Assembly (NCBI RefSeq): GCF_025146565.1
Contig: NZ_CP102258.1
Span: forward strand, 2,450,001 to 2,514,000
DNA: 64,000 bases
Reading direction: 5' to 3'
Origin: Bacteroides eggerthii
Lineage (GTDB): Bacteria; Bacteroidota; Bacteroidia; Bacteroidales; Bacteroidaceae
The position numbers were made by a program, and so were the translations under genes. Positions 53,384 through 62,119 of this stretch are shown here, in pieces (positions within the stretch are counted from its first letter, which is position 1; each line of letters begins with the position of its first letter). A model generated the notes under the pieces. The model did no database searches and was not told the DNA's origin. It saw only the letters and a program-made list of their open reading frames with translations.

Positions 53384-55594
53384 TTAATTTCCATGTACTA
53401 CTCTGTCGTTGAGTTCGGCAAGCTTGGCTTGGTTCCAACGGTCGGTGGTGCCTACCAGATAACCGGTGATACGTTGCAGCTTGTCGATATGGGTACTACC
53501 GCATTTGGGACAAACTTCAAGGTTGGCGGTTGAGTTTTCATATCCACATTCCAGGCAGCGGTTGCGGTTGTGATTTACGGAACCGTATCCAATGTTGTAT
53601 TGGTCCATCATATCCACTACGCGCATAATGACTTCGGGATTATGAGTGGCATCACCGTCAATCTCCACGTAGAAGATGTGTCCGCCGCGGGTCAGGTCAT
53701 GATAGGGGGCCTCGATTTCAGCTTTATGGCGGGCACTGCATTTATAGTATACCGGAACGTGGTTGGAATTGGTGTAGTAATCACGATCTGTAATGCCTGG
53801 CAGGCTACCGAATTTCTTGCGGTCTACGCGGGTGAACTTGCCCGACAGACCTTCGGCAGGAGTAGCCAGTATACTATAATTATGTTGATATTGATTAGAG
53901 AATTGGTTAGCGCGGTCGCGCATATAGGTCACAATTTTTATTCCCAGCTCCTGTGCTTCTTCCGATTCTCCATGATGCTTGCCCAAAAGCGCCACCAGAC
54001 ATTCTGCCAGGCCGATGAAGCCGATGCCCAACGTGCCTTGATTGATTACGGAGGAAATATCATCATTGGGTTTGAGCTTGTCGCAACCCATCCACAAAGC
54101 GGACATCAGCAGAGGAAACTGTTTGGCAAATGCGGTTTTTTGGAACTCCATACGTTCGTGAAGCTGCTGTGCAGTGATGTCGAGCATGGCATCCAGCTTG
54201 GCAAAGAAACATGCGATGCGTTGCTCCTTGTCTGCTATGTTCATGCACTCTATGGCGATACGGACAATATTGATTGTGGAGAAAGAGATGTTTCCCCGTC
54301 CGATAGAAGTCTTTGGACCGAAGCGGTTTTCGAATACACGTGTACGGCATCCCATAGTAGCTACCTCGTGTTCGTAGCGTCTTGGGTCGTCGGCTTTCCA
54401 GTCTTCACTTTGGTTGAAAGTGGCGTCCAGATTCAAGAAGTTTGGGAAGAAGCGACGTGCGGTTACTTTGCAGGCCAGTTGGTAGAGATCGTAATTACGG
54501 TCTTCAGGCAAGTAACTCACGCCGCGTTTCTTTTTCCATATCTGAATGGGGAATATAGCTGTCTCGCCGTTTCCTACTCCCTGATATGTACTTTTCAGCA
54601 ATTCGCGAATGATGCAGCGACCTTCGGCAGAGGTATCTGTTCCGTAGTTGATAGAGCTGAACACTACTTGGTTTCCTCCGCGTGAGTGTATCGTGTTCAT
54701 GTTGTGTATGAAGGCTTCCATTGATTGATGCACGCGGGCTACGGTCTTGTTTACAGCATGCTGAACGATACGACGGTCGTCAGTCAGGCCATCCAAAGGT
54801 TGTTGCAGGTAGTCTGCCAGTTCCTTGTGATAGAGATGTGAGTAATCTTTGCCGTTCAACTCTTCCAAGTTCTTGATTTCTTCGATGTAGCTGTTGCGCA
54901 CATAAGGAGCAAGGTAGAAGTCGAATGCAGGAATGGCCTGTCCGCCATGCATTTCATTTTGGGCAGTTTCCAATGATATGCACCCCAGAATACTGGCAGT
55001 TTCAATGCGTTTTGCCGGGCGTGATTCTCCATGACCGGCGGAGAATCCATATGTCAAGATACGGTCCAGGGGATGTTGCACACAGGTCAGGCTCTTGGTG
55101 GGGTAATAGTCTTTGTCATGGATGTGCAGATAGTTTTGGCTGACAGCATTCAGTACTTCCTCGCTCAAAAGATAGTCGTCGACGAAAGGTTTGGTGGTTT
55201 CGCTGGCAAACTTCATCATCATGCCTGCCGGTGTGTCGGCATTCATATTGGCGTTTTCGCGGGTGATATCATTCGACTTGATATTGATGATTTCCAAAAA
55301 CATATCGCGTGTTTTGGCTTTGCGGGCAATGCTGCGCTGGTTGCGGTAGGCGATGTATTTTTGGGCGACATCTTTGCGGCTGCTCTTCATCAGTTCCATT
55401 TCCACTAAATCTTGAATGGCTTCTACTGTCATTTGAGCATCTCCTTTGAAGGAGATATGGTCGGTGATCTGACGTATCAACTGCATGTCTTCACCTTTAT
55501 CGGTGTGAAGCATGGCTTTACGGATAGCGGTTGCTATTTTCTCTTCATTGAAACCGACGACGCGTCCGTCACGCTTGAGTACTGTTTGTATCAT
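53384..55594 (-). CDS. nrdD: Anaerobic ribonucleoside-triphosphate reductase
   Basis: Oxygen-sensitive class III reductase of 736 residues that makes deoxynucleotides under anaerobic conditions. An N-terminal ATP-cone regulatory domain (about 1-95, VLKRDGRVVGFNEEKIATAIRKA) is followed by the ten-stranded barrel, with SRGGNQVVFSSINYGTD and the active-site Cys in EVATMGCRTRVFEN. The C-terminal zinc site (CLECGYENS, CPKCGS) leads to the radical Gly711 in RITGYLVG. All essential residues are present. It is the first gene of the nrdDG operon with a -7 box at 55639. Confidence 0.97.
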   Translation of the reverse strand: MIQTVLKRDGRVVGFNEEKIATAIRKAMLHTDKGEDMQLIRQITDHISFKGDAQMTVEAIQDLVEMELMKSSRKDVAQKYIAYRNQRSIARKAKTRDMFLEIINIKSNDITRENANMNADTPAGMMMKFASETTKPFVDDYLLSEEVLNAVSQNYLHIHDKDYYPTKSLTCVQHPLDRILTYGFSAGHGESRPAKRIETASILGCISLETAQNEMHGGQAIPAFDFYLAPYVRNSYIEEIKNLEELNGKDYSHLYHKELADYLQQPLDGLTDDRRIVQHAVNKTVARVHQSMEAFIHNMNTIHSRGGNQVVFSSINYGTDTSAEGRCIIRELLKSTYQGVGNGETAIFPIQIWKKKRGVSYLPEDRNYDLYQLACKVTARRFFPNFLNLDATFNQSEDWKADDPRRYEHEVATMGCRTRVFENRFGPKTSIGRGNISFSTINIVRIAIECMNIADKEQRIACFFAKLDAMLDITAQQLHERMEFQKTAFAKQFPLLMSALWMGCDKLKPNDDISSVINQGTLGIGFIGLAECLVALLGKHHGESEEAQELGIKIVTYMRDRANQFSNQYQHNYSILATPAEGLSGKFTRVDRKKFGSLPGITDRDYYTNSNHVPVYYKCSARHKAEIEAPYHDLTRGGHIFYVEIDGDATHNPEVIMRVVDMMDQYNIGYGSVNHNRNRCLECGYENSTANLEVCPKCGSTHIDKLQRITGYLVGTTDRWNQAKLAELNDRVVHGN

Positions 55595-55638
55595 TTTGAT
55601 TGTATTTTTAGATTTTATAGTAGGACTTAATTGCGAAA

Positions 55639-55646
55639 CAAAGGTA
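55639..55646 (-). promoter_or_regulatory. -7 box of nrdDG
   Basis: Reverse complement TACCTTTG matches TAnnTTTG, 45 bases upstream of the nrdD start codon. Confidence 0.55.
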
Positions 55647-55874
55647 TGATAGTTATCTCAAAGATTGTACTTTTGGAAAACTTTTATTGAATTAAAAATA
55701 GTTAATTCGTTTATAATCAATACTGTTCTCTTATAAAGTGGAAAACTTTTTAATTTTTGAAACTTTTGTGGTTGTACATTATTGGCAATTATGTGTTGTT
55801 TTACTTGTCAATCTATTTCCGAACTAAAAATAATAAATAGGGATTTCACTTGCTGGTTTATCAAATTCTTTGGC

Positions 55875-55882
55875 TATATTTG
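55875..55882 (+). promoter_or_regulatory. -7 box of the MetE-like gene
   Basis: TATATTTG matches TAnnTTTG, 73 bases before the ATG at 55955. The -33 region is weak. Confidence 0.45.
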
Positions 55883-55954
55883 CTTCTCTTTGCTATTCAT
55901 TAAGATAGGGCAAAGTCTTGAAAATCTAATATTATCAGGTAAAAGAGAGTGAAT

Positions 55955-56923
55955 ATGGGAAAAGTATTTCCACCCTTTAGGATTGATATTGCGGGTGCAT
56001 TATATGTGCCTTTTGCGTTGCGGGATGCAAGGAGACAATATCAGGACGGGCAGATTAGCCGGCAGGTGTTGCGTGCCGTTGAAAATGCGGAGATTCGTAA
56101 TCTGGCAGAACGCTTGAAGTCGCAAGGCATGCAAGTTGTAACGGACGGAGGATTTCGGAGTTATGATTTTTTGGAAGGTTGGGAGGGCATCCGTTGCAAG
56201 GGTGGTGTAGGTTCTCTGTCTGGCGGTGAGCTGGAGGTAACGGGTAGAATCAGTTTGCTCCATCATTCTGTTCTTGATGACTTTGTTTTTCTGGCGGAGA
56301 ATGTTGCGGAAGATGTGTTGCCTAAGCAGCACATGCCTTCGCCCGGTAAGTTGCTGATGAGGATACTTCGTGAAACGGAAACAGAATGTTTGAAGTCGAT
56401 TTATCCGGATTTGAATCTATTGTTGGACGATTTGGCTGCAGCTTATAAGAATTTGCTGGAGAAACTTTATGAGGCGGGGTGCCGTTATGTCCAGTTTGAA
56501 GGTGTGAAGTCCATATTGACTGATGAAGCCGCCCGTCTCAATAATCGGGTATTGCGTGAGCGTCCGGAAGGATTGTTCGTGGCTTTTCATGCTGCAACGG
56601 ACATGTTGATACGGTTGCATGGGGCGGATGCTTACTTTTTGAATTACGACTGTGGAATTTGCGATCGCAGCCGTTTGCTGTGGTTTGTTCGTGAACGGGA
56701 AGCGGTATTTGGCTTTGTGCTTTCTTATTATCCCGATGAAGAGGAGCTGGATGAATTGCAGGCTAAGATGGAAGAAGTCCTCAATTATATACCTGTGAAG
56801 CATTTGACGCTCTGTCTGCCTGATGCGGACAATCTTCTTAATTCCTCGGAAGAGGATGAAGTGAAACAATGGAAAACGGTGGAACTCGCCAAAGATATGG
56901 CAGCCCGCATATTCTTTGCCTGA
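55955..56923 (+). CDS. MetE C-terminal-domain-like protein, zinc ligands degenerate
   Basis: A 322-residue cytosolic protein that resembles the stand-alone MetE-like (YxjG-type, cobalamin-independent methionine synthase) family. The start has the pattern of an FRIDIAGALYVP opening, an AR-x-YQDGQISRQVL helix, ENAEIRNLAERLKSQGMQVVTDGGFRSYDF, and a MPSPGKLLMRI substrate loop. The zinc-ligand motif HxC of true methyltransferases is HAA here (VAFHAATD). Another Cys pair occurs at NYDCGICDRS. It may have lost methyl transfer or use other ligands. The ATG at 55955, preceded by AAAAGAGAG, is chosen over a GTG two codons earlier. Confidence 0.7.
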   Translation: MGKVFPPFRIDIAGALYVPFALRDARRQYQDGQISRQVLRAVENAEIRNLAERLKSQGMQVVTDGGFRSYDFLEGWEGIRCKGGVGSLSGGELEVTGRISLLHHSVLDDFVFLAENVAEDVLPKQHMPSPGKLLMRILRETETECLKSIYPDLNLLLDDLAAAYKNLLEKLYEAGCRYVQFEGVKSILTDEAARLNNRVLRERPEGLFVAFHAATDMLIRLHGADAYFLNYDCGICDRSRLLWFVREREAVFGFVLSYYPDEEELDELQAKMEEVLNYIPVKHLTLCLPDADNLLNSSEEDEVKQWKTVELAKDMAARIFFA

Positions 56924-57002
56924 ACACGAGTTTGAGCACGCATGTTACCGTCTCTGAGTACACAGGTTGGGTTGGAGGTGTTGACCTGCGTGGTTGCCAA
57001 AG

Positions 57003-57045
57003 CAAAGCCCTGCATTGTGAAAAATCAATGCAGGGCTTTGTTTAT
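57003..57045. terminator. Bidirectional intrinsic terminator
   Basis: CAAAGCCCTGCATTG (57003-57017) pairs perfectly with CAATGCAGGGCTTTG (57026-57040), with an eight-base AT loop and a T-rich tail on the plus strand. It lies between the convergent MetE-like and thioredoxin-family genes. Confidence 0.88.
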
Positions 57046-57064
57046 ATTTTTATCGGCTTTGTTC

Positions 57065-58174
57065 TTATTTGAGAACTTCAGCCAGCTTTTCTTGTAGCTC
57101 TTCGCCATGCAGGCCGCGTGCAAGGATAATTCCGTCACCGTCAATCAGTACGGTGTGGGGAATACTGCTTACGGCATACAGCTTGGCGCCTTCGCAGTTC
57201 CAGTATTTCAGGTCGGACATTTGTGGCCAAGTGATGTTCAGCTTTTTGATAGCTTCTTTCCAAGAGTCGGCACTCTGGTCCAAAGAAACGCCTACGATTT
57301 CGAAATTCTTATTCTTATACTTGGCGTATGCTTCTACCAGATTCGGCATTTCGCGACGGCAGGGACCGCACCAGCTTGCCCAGAAGTCAACGAGCACAGT
57401 CTTACCCTTTCCTACGTAGTCGGACAGTTTTACGGTCTTGCCTTCGGGAGTCTGCATCTCAAAATCCGTAAACTTCTTGCCTACGGCAGTAGCCTTCATC
57501 TTTTCTACATTCTCCTTGATGCGGATTACGGTTGCATCATTGCTGTATGTTGCAGGGATTTGCGAAACCAGCGGATCAAGTTCTTTTACATCCAAATAAT
57601 AGTAGTTGCTTTTCAGCAGATGTACGCCTACTGCATTGGTTATGTTTTGGCTGATACTGGCTTTGGCTACTTCCATCATTTTGTCTTGCAGGGCATCCAT
57701 TTCTTTGCTTTTGCTTTCGCGTTGCTGGTCGGTCAAGGCAGTATCGGCCATGGAAGCATAGATGTTTTCCATTTGGCTGTCCAGCTCGTTGAGTTGGATT
57801 CTGATGGCCTGATAAATGTCATTGTTGGCAGTACCGGTAGCGGAACTACTCTTTTCATTAAGTTTGATATTGATTTTCCCGTTTTCAAGGAAGAAGTCCA
57901 TTATCATACCTTCCGTTCCGGCAGGATTATAAGTGATGTAACGGTTGGCGGCAGTGTCCTGCGTACCCTTGAAAGTGAAAGTCCCGTTGGCGATGATTGC
58001 GGAATCGAGTTTTACGAGTTGGCGGCCTTCTACGGTTTGCAGATAAACGGTATCGCCATCAGTTGCCCCTTCTATTGTTCCGGTTACGGTGTAACCATTG
58101 TTTCCGCTGTTACAAGCTGTGAATACGGCAGCAGCAGCGAGCAGGTAAGTTAATTTTTTCATTGCTTTTTTCAT
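57065..58174 (-). CDS. TlpA/ResA-type thioredoxin-fold lipoprotein
   Basis: Envelope thiol-disulfide protein of 369 residues. The signal peptide carries lipobox VFTAC. The N-terminal half (about 25-125) is a DUF4369-type beta domain (YTVTGTIEGATDGDTVYLQ), then a helical linker. The C-terminal thioredoxin domain (about 225-369) has the redox motif WASWCGPCRRE and a cis-Pro region SSIPHTVLIDGDG. Proteins of this build reduce or resolve disulfides in the periplasm, for example for cytochrome maturation or stress. The ATG at 58174 follows a -7 box by 22 bases; the start at 58234 lies upstream of that promoter and is rejected. ATG 58162 is an alternative. Confidence 0.92.
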   Translation of the reverse strand: MKKAMKKLTYLLAAAAVFTACNSGNNGYTVTGTIEGATDGDTVYLQTVEGRQLVKLDSAIIANGTFTFKGTQDTAANRYITYNPAGTEGMIMDFFLENGKINIKLNEKSSSATGTANNDIYQAIRIQLNELDSQMENIYASMADTALTDQQRESKSKEMDALQDKMMEVAKASISQNITNAVGVHLLKSNYYYLDVKELDPLVSQIPATYSNDATVIRIKENVEKMKATAVGKKFTDFEMQTPEGKTVKLSDYVGKGKTVLVDFWASWCGPCRREMPNLVEAYAKYKNKNFEIVGVSLDQSADSWKEAIKKLNITWPQMSDLKYWNCEGAKLYAVSSIPHTVLIDGDGIILARGLHGEELQEKLAEVLK

Positions 58175-58196
58175 TAAAATAAGTAATTTGCAGCTA

Positions 58197-58204
58197 CAAA
58201 GATA
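58197..58204 (-). promoter_or_regulatory. -7 box of the thioredoxin-family lipoprotein gene
   Basis: Reverse complement TATCTTTG matches TAnnTTTG, 22 bases upstream of the ATG at 58174. Confidence 0.6.
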
Positions 58205-58283
58205 ATAATAAAAAATCCCCATCGGTATAACCAATGAGGATTTTATGTTTTTTGTCCCTTTTTCACAAGGGGGCTGTGCTTTT

Positions 58284-58841
58284 TTATTCAGCAGCAGCTT
58301 CTGTTGCGGGAGCCTCTTCAGCCGGAGCTTCAGTAGCTTCTGCTTCAGCAGGTGCTTCAGCGGCAGCCTTAGCAGCTTCTTCAGCGGCTTTCTTTTCGGC
58401 CAATGCTTTAGCTTTCACTTCGTTTACTTTCTTTTCAGCTTCCAGGCGTGCTTTAGCTTCAGCTTTCTTTGCTTCGTCTTCTTTGGCTTTCAGAGCAGCC
58501 AAACCGCTTTGTTTGTTGTTCTTCCAAGCTTCGAACTTAGCTTCTGCTTCTGCTTCGCCGAATGCGCCTTTAGCTACACCGCCGAGGAGGTGTTTCTTCA
58601 TGTAAACGCCTTCACGAGAAAGGATGTTGCGAACTGTGTCAGTGGGTTGTGCACCTTTCAGCACCCAGTCAAGTGCGCGGTCGAATTTCAAATCTACTGT
58701 GGCAGGATTGGTGTTAGGGTTGTAAGTACCAATCTTCTCAATAAATTTACCATCACGTGGTGCTCTTACGTCTGCAATTACGATAGAGTAGAAAGCGTAG
58801 CTCTTACGTCCATGTCTTTGCAATCTGATTTTTGTTGCCAT
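58284..58841 (-). CDS. rpsP: 30S ribosomal protein S16 with long C-terminal tail
   Basis: Small-subunit ribosomal protein of 185 residues. The first 80 or so residues are the S16 fold ([41 protein letters not shown], ending [19 protein letters not shown]). The rest is an extension, first basic and then a run of Ala, Lys and Glu, ending in [16 protein letters not shown]. coli S16 has about 82 residues, so more than half the protein is extra; such tails are usual in Bacteroidetes. It stands alone here, without the rimM, trmD and rplS partners found next to rpsP in many bacteria. Confidence 0.96.
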   Translation of the reverse strand: MATKIRLQRHGRKSYAFYSIVIADVRAPRDGKFIEKIGTYNPNTNPATVDLKFDRALDWVLKGAQPTDTVRNILSREGVYMKKHLLGGVAKGAFGEAEAEAKFEAWKNNKQSGLAALKAKEDEAKKAEAKARLEAEKKVNEVKAKALAEKKAAEEAAKAAAEAPAEAEATEAPAEEAPATEAAAE

Positions 58842-58901
58842 TTTTTAATAAATGTTTTAGTTAATGATTTGAATTATGCTGCTAACTCGTAGTAGCGGGC
58901 G

Positions 58902-58909
58902 CAAAGGTA
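58902..58909 (-). promoter_or_regulatory. -7 box of rpsP
   Basis: Reverse complement TACCTTTG matches TAnnTTTG, 61 bases upstream of the start codon. An AATTCATAA-type array lies directly upstream (58918-58950). Confidence 0.55.
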
Positions 58910-59027
58910 GGATAAATTTTTGAATTATGGATTATGATTTATGAATTATTAGCCTGTAATGTACAATCATCTGCCTGGGTAAGAGCTTCCGCCCATATCA
59001 TTCCTCGTTCGCAACCACTCATCGTTC

Positions 59028-60374
59028 TTACGAGTATTTTTTCGGATACCTTATTAATATGGCAAGTATGGCGCAGGCTCCCATGCAGAACGGATAGTAG
59101 AGGTTGCCTATGATGCTAAGCGGTGAGATTCCTGCCAGTCCCGCGGCTATCAGCATTTGTGCGCCGTAGGGGATGATGCCCTGAATGAGGCAGGAGAACG
59201 TATCCAGGATACTTGCCGTTTTCCGGCGGTCCAGGTGGAAGCGTTTGGCTATGTCTTTGGCGATAGGTCCGGTGGTAATGATAGCAATGGTGTTGTTGGC
59301 GGTGCAAAGATTGGCAACGCTCACCAATGCGGCTATACTGAGTTCTGCACCTCTCTTGCCTGTGACGTGACGTGTAAGGCGGGTAATGATGAAATCTATT
59401 CCACCGTTGTAGCGGATTGTTTCCAACATTCCGCCTGCCAGTAAAGTGATGATGATAAGTTCGCCCATGCCGGTGATGCCCGTTCCCATGGCGCCAAACC
59501 AGTCGAAGAAGGCGGTGCCTACATTCATGCTTTCTGCAGGAGTGGCACCGAAGACGCTCGTTGCTGTGCAAATACCGATGATGCCGGTCGAGAAGATGCC
59601 GAGCAGCAGCACAAGCATTACGTTCATTCCGGATACTGCCGTACCCAGCACGATGAGGTAGGGGATTACCTTTATCCATTCAATCGTTTGCATCTGCGGG
59701 GCGGCAGAAAGGGACAGTCCTTGGAATATGTAGATGCCCAATACGATAAGTGCTGCCGGCACTACGATCATGAAATTCACTTTGAACTTATCTCTCATTA
59801 CACAATCTTGTGTTTTGGTAGATGCAATCGTGGTGTCTGAAATGAACGAAAGATTGTCTCCGAAGAAAGAACCGCCCACTACGACAGCCACCATATAGGG
59901 TAGGTCGATGCCGGTTTTCTCTGCCAGCCCCACCGCCACCGGGGTCAGTGCGACAATTGTCCCCACGCTTGTGCCGATAGACAGAGAGATGAAACAGGCA
60001 GCAATGAAGATGCCCGCCAGCAACAGGTTGTCTGGCAGAATATGTAAAGTCAGGTTCACCGTAGCGTCTATGGCGCCCATTTGTTTGGCGCTTTGCGCGA
60101 ATGCTCCAGCGAGGACGAATATCCATATCATCAGCAGTATATTCTTGTTGCCGGCGCCAACGGAAAACTGGTAGATGCGTTGTTCCAGCTTCAGTCCTCG
60201 CGTCATGGCAATGGCGTAGCAGGATGACAGCAGGAATGCTACCGTAATCGGTACTTTATAGAAATCGTTTACAAGCAGTGATGTGATGAGGTATAGACAT
60301 AGAAACACAGCCAACGGGCTCAGTGACCACCAGCCGCCCTTTTGTTTGGGAGAGATATTTGTATCTGCAGACAT
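59028..60374 (-). CDS. NhaC-family Na+/H+ antiporter
   Basis: Inner-membrane transporter of 448 residues with about eleven or twelve helices. NhaC-type segments include FISLSIGTSVGTIVALTPVAVGLAEKTG, VVGGSFFGDNLSFISDTTIASTKTQDCVMRDKF and VANLCTANNTIAIITTGPIAKDIAKRFHLDRRKTAS, with conserved Asp and Asn residues in helices that would carry ions. Related proteins exchange sodium for protons or for organic acids and amino acids. It has its own -7 box at 60423 and no clear partner. Confidence 0.9.
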   Translation of the reverse strand: MSADTNISPKQKGGWWSLSPLAVFLCLYLITSLLVNDFYKVPITVAFLLSSCYAIAMTRGLKLEQRIYQFSVGAGNKNILLMIWIFVLAGAFAQSAKQMGAIDATVNLTLHILPDNLLLAGIFIAACFISLSIGTSVGTIVALTPVAVGLAEKTGIDLPYMVAVVVGGSFFGDNLSFISDTTIASTKTQDCVMRDKFKVNFMIVVPAALIVLGIYIFQGLSLSAAPQMQTIEWIKVIPYLIVLGTAVSGMNVMLVLLLGIFSTGIIGICTATSVFGATPAESMNVGTAFFDWFGAMGTGITGMGELIIITLLAGGMLETIRYNGGIDFIITRLTRHVTGKRGAELSIAALVSVANLCTANNTIAIITTGPIAKDIAKRFHLDRRKTASILDTFSCLIQGIIPYGAQMLIAAGLAGISPLSIIGNLYYPFCMGACAILAILIRYPKKYS

Positions 60375-60422
60375 ACTTTCTATTATGGGTTTCTAAGAAC
60401 GGTGTTTTGAGTAAATCGGCTG

Positions 60423-60430
60423 CAAAGATA
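60423..60430 (-). promoter_or_regulatory. -7 box of the NhaC-type antiporter gene
   Basis: Reverse complement TATCTTTG matches TAnnTTTG, 49 bases upstream of the start codon at 60374. Confidence 0.6.
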
Positions 60431-60467
60431 CAAAAAACGGGGGAGTTTTGGCGTATATCTTAATATT

Positions 60468-60534
60468 CAGACAGAAGAACAAAAGCACAAAAAAATAAAA
60501 TCTTTCCTCTTTTGTGCTTTCGTTCTTCTGTCTG
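60468..60534 (-). terminator. Long inverted repeat, terminator of the uxaA unit
   Basis: Arms at 60468-60492 and 60510-60534 pair at 24 of 25 positions, with a 17-base loop. It lies about 70 bases after the uxaA stop. The stem is unusually long for a terminator and its outer half (CAGACAGAAGAAC) is purine-rich on one strand. Confidence 0.7.
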
Positions 60535-60601
60535 ATAACTTGCAGAATCCCCGTCAACTTCAGACGGTAATCCTGTACATTCGGATGATGAGTGTTTGTT
60601 G

Positions 60602-62092
60602 TTACAACGTCACTCCTGTTTTGAAAATGGCAATTTCCTTATATCCTTTCTTTTCGTTGTTGACGAACTCGCCGCTTGCTACGCGAATGATATAGTCGAT
60701 GAACCGTTCGCAAGTCTTTTCCATCGGTTCGTTTTCGAGGATGACGCCGGCGTTGAAGTCAATCCAACCCGGTTTGTTTTTGGCAAGGGCGGAATTGGTG
60801 GAGATCTTCATGGTCGGTACGTAGGTTCCGAAGGGGGTTCCACGTCCGGTTGTAAACAACACCATGTGGCAGCCACATGATGCCAGGGCGGTGGCTGCAA
60901 CCAAGTCGTTTCCCGGTGCGGAAAGCAGGTTCAAGCCTTTCACCTTCAGGCGTTCGCCATAAGGAAGTACACCGTCCACATAGCTCTTGCCGCACTTCTG
61001 GGTGCATCCCAATGCTTTGTCTTCCAATGTGGAAATGCCGCCTGCTTTGTTACCCGGAGACGGGTTTTCGCCTACCGGCTCGCCATGTGAAAGGAAATAC
61101 TCTTTAAAATCATTAATCAGCTTCACTGTTTCTTCAAATAATTCTTTGTTGCGGCAACGGTTCATCAGAATTGTTTCCGCGCCGAACATTTCGGGTACTT
61201 CCGTCAGTACACTTGTGCCGCCCTGCGCGATAAGAAAATCGGAGAACATTCCCAGCAACGGATTGGCTGTGATGCCGGAAAAACCGTCGGAGCCGCCACA
61301 TTTCAAACCTACGCGCAATTCGCTCAGAGGTACATCCACGCGTTCGTCTTTGCTGGCTTTTGCATAGAGTTCCCGCAGCAGTTTCATTCCCTCTTCGTAT
61401 TCATCGCCCACTTTCTGGGTCACCATGAACTTCACGCGATCTGAATCGTAGTCACCCAGAAATTCCCGGAATATGTCCGGCTGGTTGTTCTCACAGCCCA
61501 AACCTACCACAAGTACAGCGCCGGCATTGGGATGCAACACCATGTCACGCAGGATTTTTTTCGTGTTCTCGTGGTCATCACCCAATTGCGAACAGCCATA
61601 GTTATGTGGAAATGCCATGATTGCATCTACGCCTTTGCCTTCTGTCTCGCGGCGCAGTCCTTCTGCCAGTTGGTTGACGATACCATTTACGCAGCCCACT
61701 GTGGGGACAATCCATATTTCATTGCGCACTCCCACGTCACCGTTTTTGCGGCGGTATCCTTTGAATGTCAGGTCTTTGTGTGGGATATTCAAGTCTACTT
61801 CGGTAGGGTTGTATGTATATTCCAACAGGCCGGCAAGGTTTGTCTGGATGTTGTTTTCGTTTATCCAGTCTCCTTGTTTCTTTACAGTGCGGGTGTGTCC
61901 GATGGGATAGCCGTATTTAATCACATTTTCGCCTTCTGTAAAATCTTTCAGGGCGAACTTGTGTCCGGCAGGAACATCCTCGTTCAGGATAATTTCCTTG
62001 CCGTCTACTATGAGTTTTTCACCGGCCGGTAGTGCAACGATAGCTACCGCAACATTATCGGCAGTGTTAATCTTCAGGTACTTTGTTTCCAT
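60602..62092 (-). CDS. uxaA: Altronate dehydratase (UxaA family)
   Basis: Enzyme of 496 residues that would convert D-altronate to 2-keto-3-deoxygluconate in galacturonate breakdown. The N-terminal SAF-type domain (about 1-90; AVAIVALPAGEKL, DVPAGHKFALKDF, GYPIGHTRTV) is followed by the large dehydratase domain (about 100-496; GYRRKNGDVGVRNEIWIVPTVGCVN, FPHNYGCSQLGDDHENT, GLGCENNQ, LKCGGSDGFSGITANP). Several conserved Cys would hold a metal or cluster. The product fits the 2-keto-3-deoxygluconate kinase gene on the other side of the regulator. A neighbouring galactarate dehydratase function is possible within the family but less likely in this context. Confidence 0.92.
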   Translation of the reverse strand: METKYLKINTADNVAVAIVALPAGEKLIVDGKEIILNEDVPAGHKFALKDFTEGENVIKYGYPIGHTRTVKKQGDWINENNIQTNLAGLLEYTYNPTEVDLNIPHKDLTFKGYRRKNGDVGVRNEIWIVPTVGCVNGIVNQLAEGLRRETEGKGVDAIMAFPHNYGCSQLGDDHENTKKILRDMVLHPNAGAVLVVGLGCENNQPDIFREFLGDYDSDRVKFMVTQKVGDEYEEGMKLLRELYAKASKDERVDVPLSELRVGLKCGGSDGFSGITANPLLGMFSDFLIAQGGTSVLTEVPEMFGAETILMNRCRNKELFEETVKLINDFKEYFLSHGEPVGENPSPGNKAGGISTLEDKALGCTQKCGKSYVDGVLPYGERLKVKGLNLLSAPGNDLVAATALASCGCHMVLFTTGRGTPFGTYVPTMKISTNSALAKNKPGWIDFNAGVILENEPMEKTCERFIDYIIRVASGEFVNNEKKGYKEIAIFKTGVTL

Positions 62093-62119
62093 ATACTATC
62101 TTTTAGTTAATTTGTTGAG

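Larger units (their letters stand above)
55595..55954. other. AT-rich divergent regulatory region between nrdD and the MetE-like gene
   Basis: A 360-bp gap without a gene. It holds the nrdD -7 box on the minus strand (55639-55646, TACCTTTG) and the -7 box of the rightward gene (55875-55882). Between them are two exact copies of GGAAAACTTTT (55675-55685 and 55740-55750) and a near copy GAAACTTTTG (55759-55768), candidates for a regulator site. No NrdR-type box or small RNA was recognised. Confidence 0.5.

Noticed and set aside
53570..54685. 371-codon plus-strand frame opposite nrdD
   Set aside because: nrdD on the minus strand is complete and strongly conserved; the opposite frame shows no protein-like motif.
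57107..58153. 348-codon plus-strand frame opposite the thioredoxin-family gene
   Set aside because: The minus strand holds a complete TlpA-type protein with lipobox and CxxC; the plus frame has no domain.
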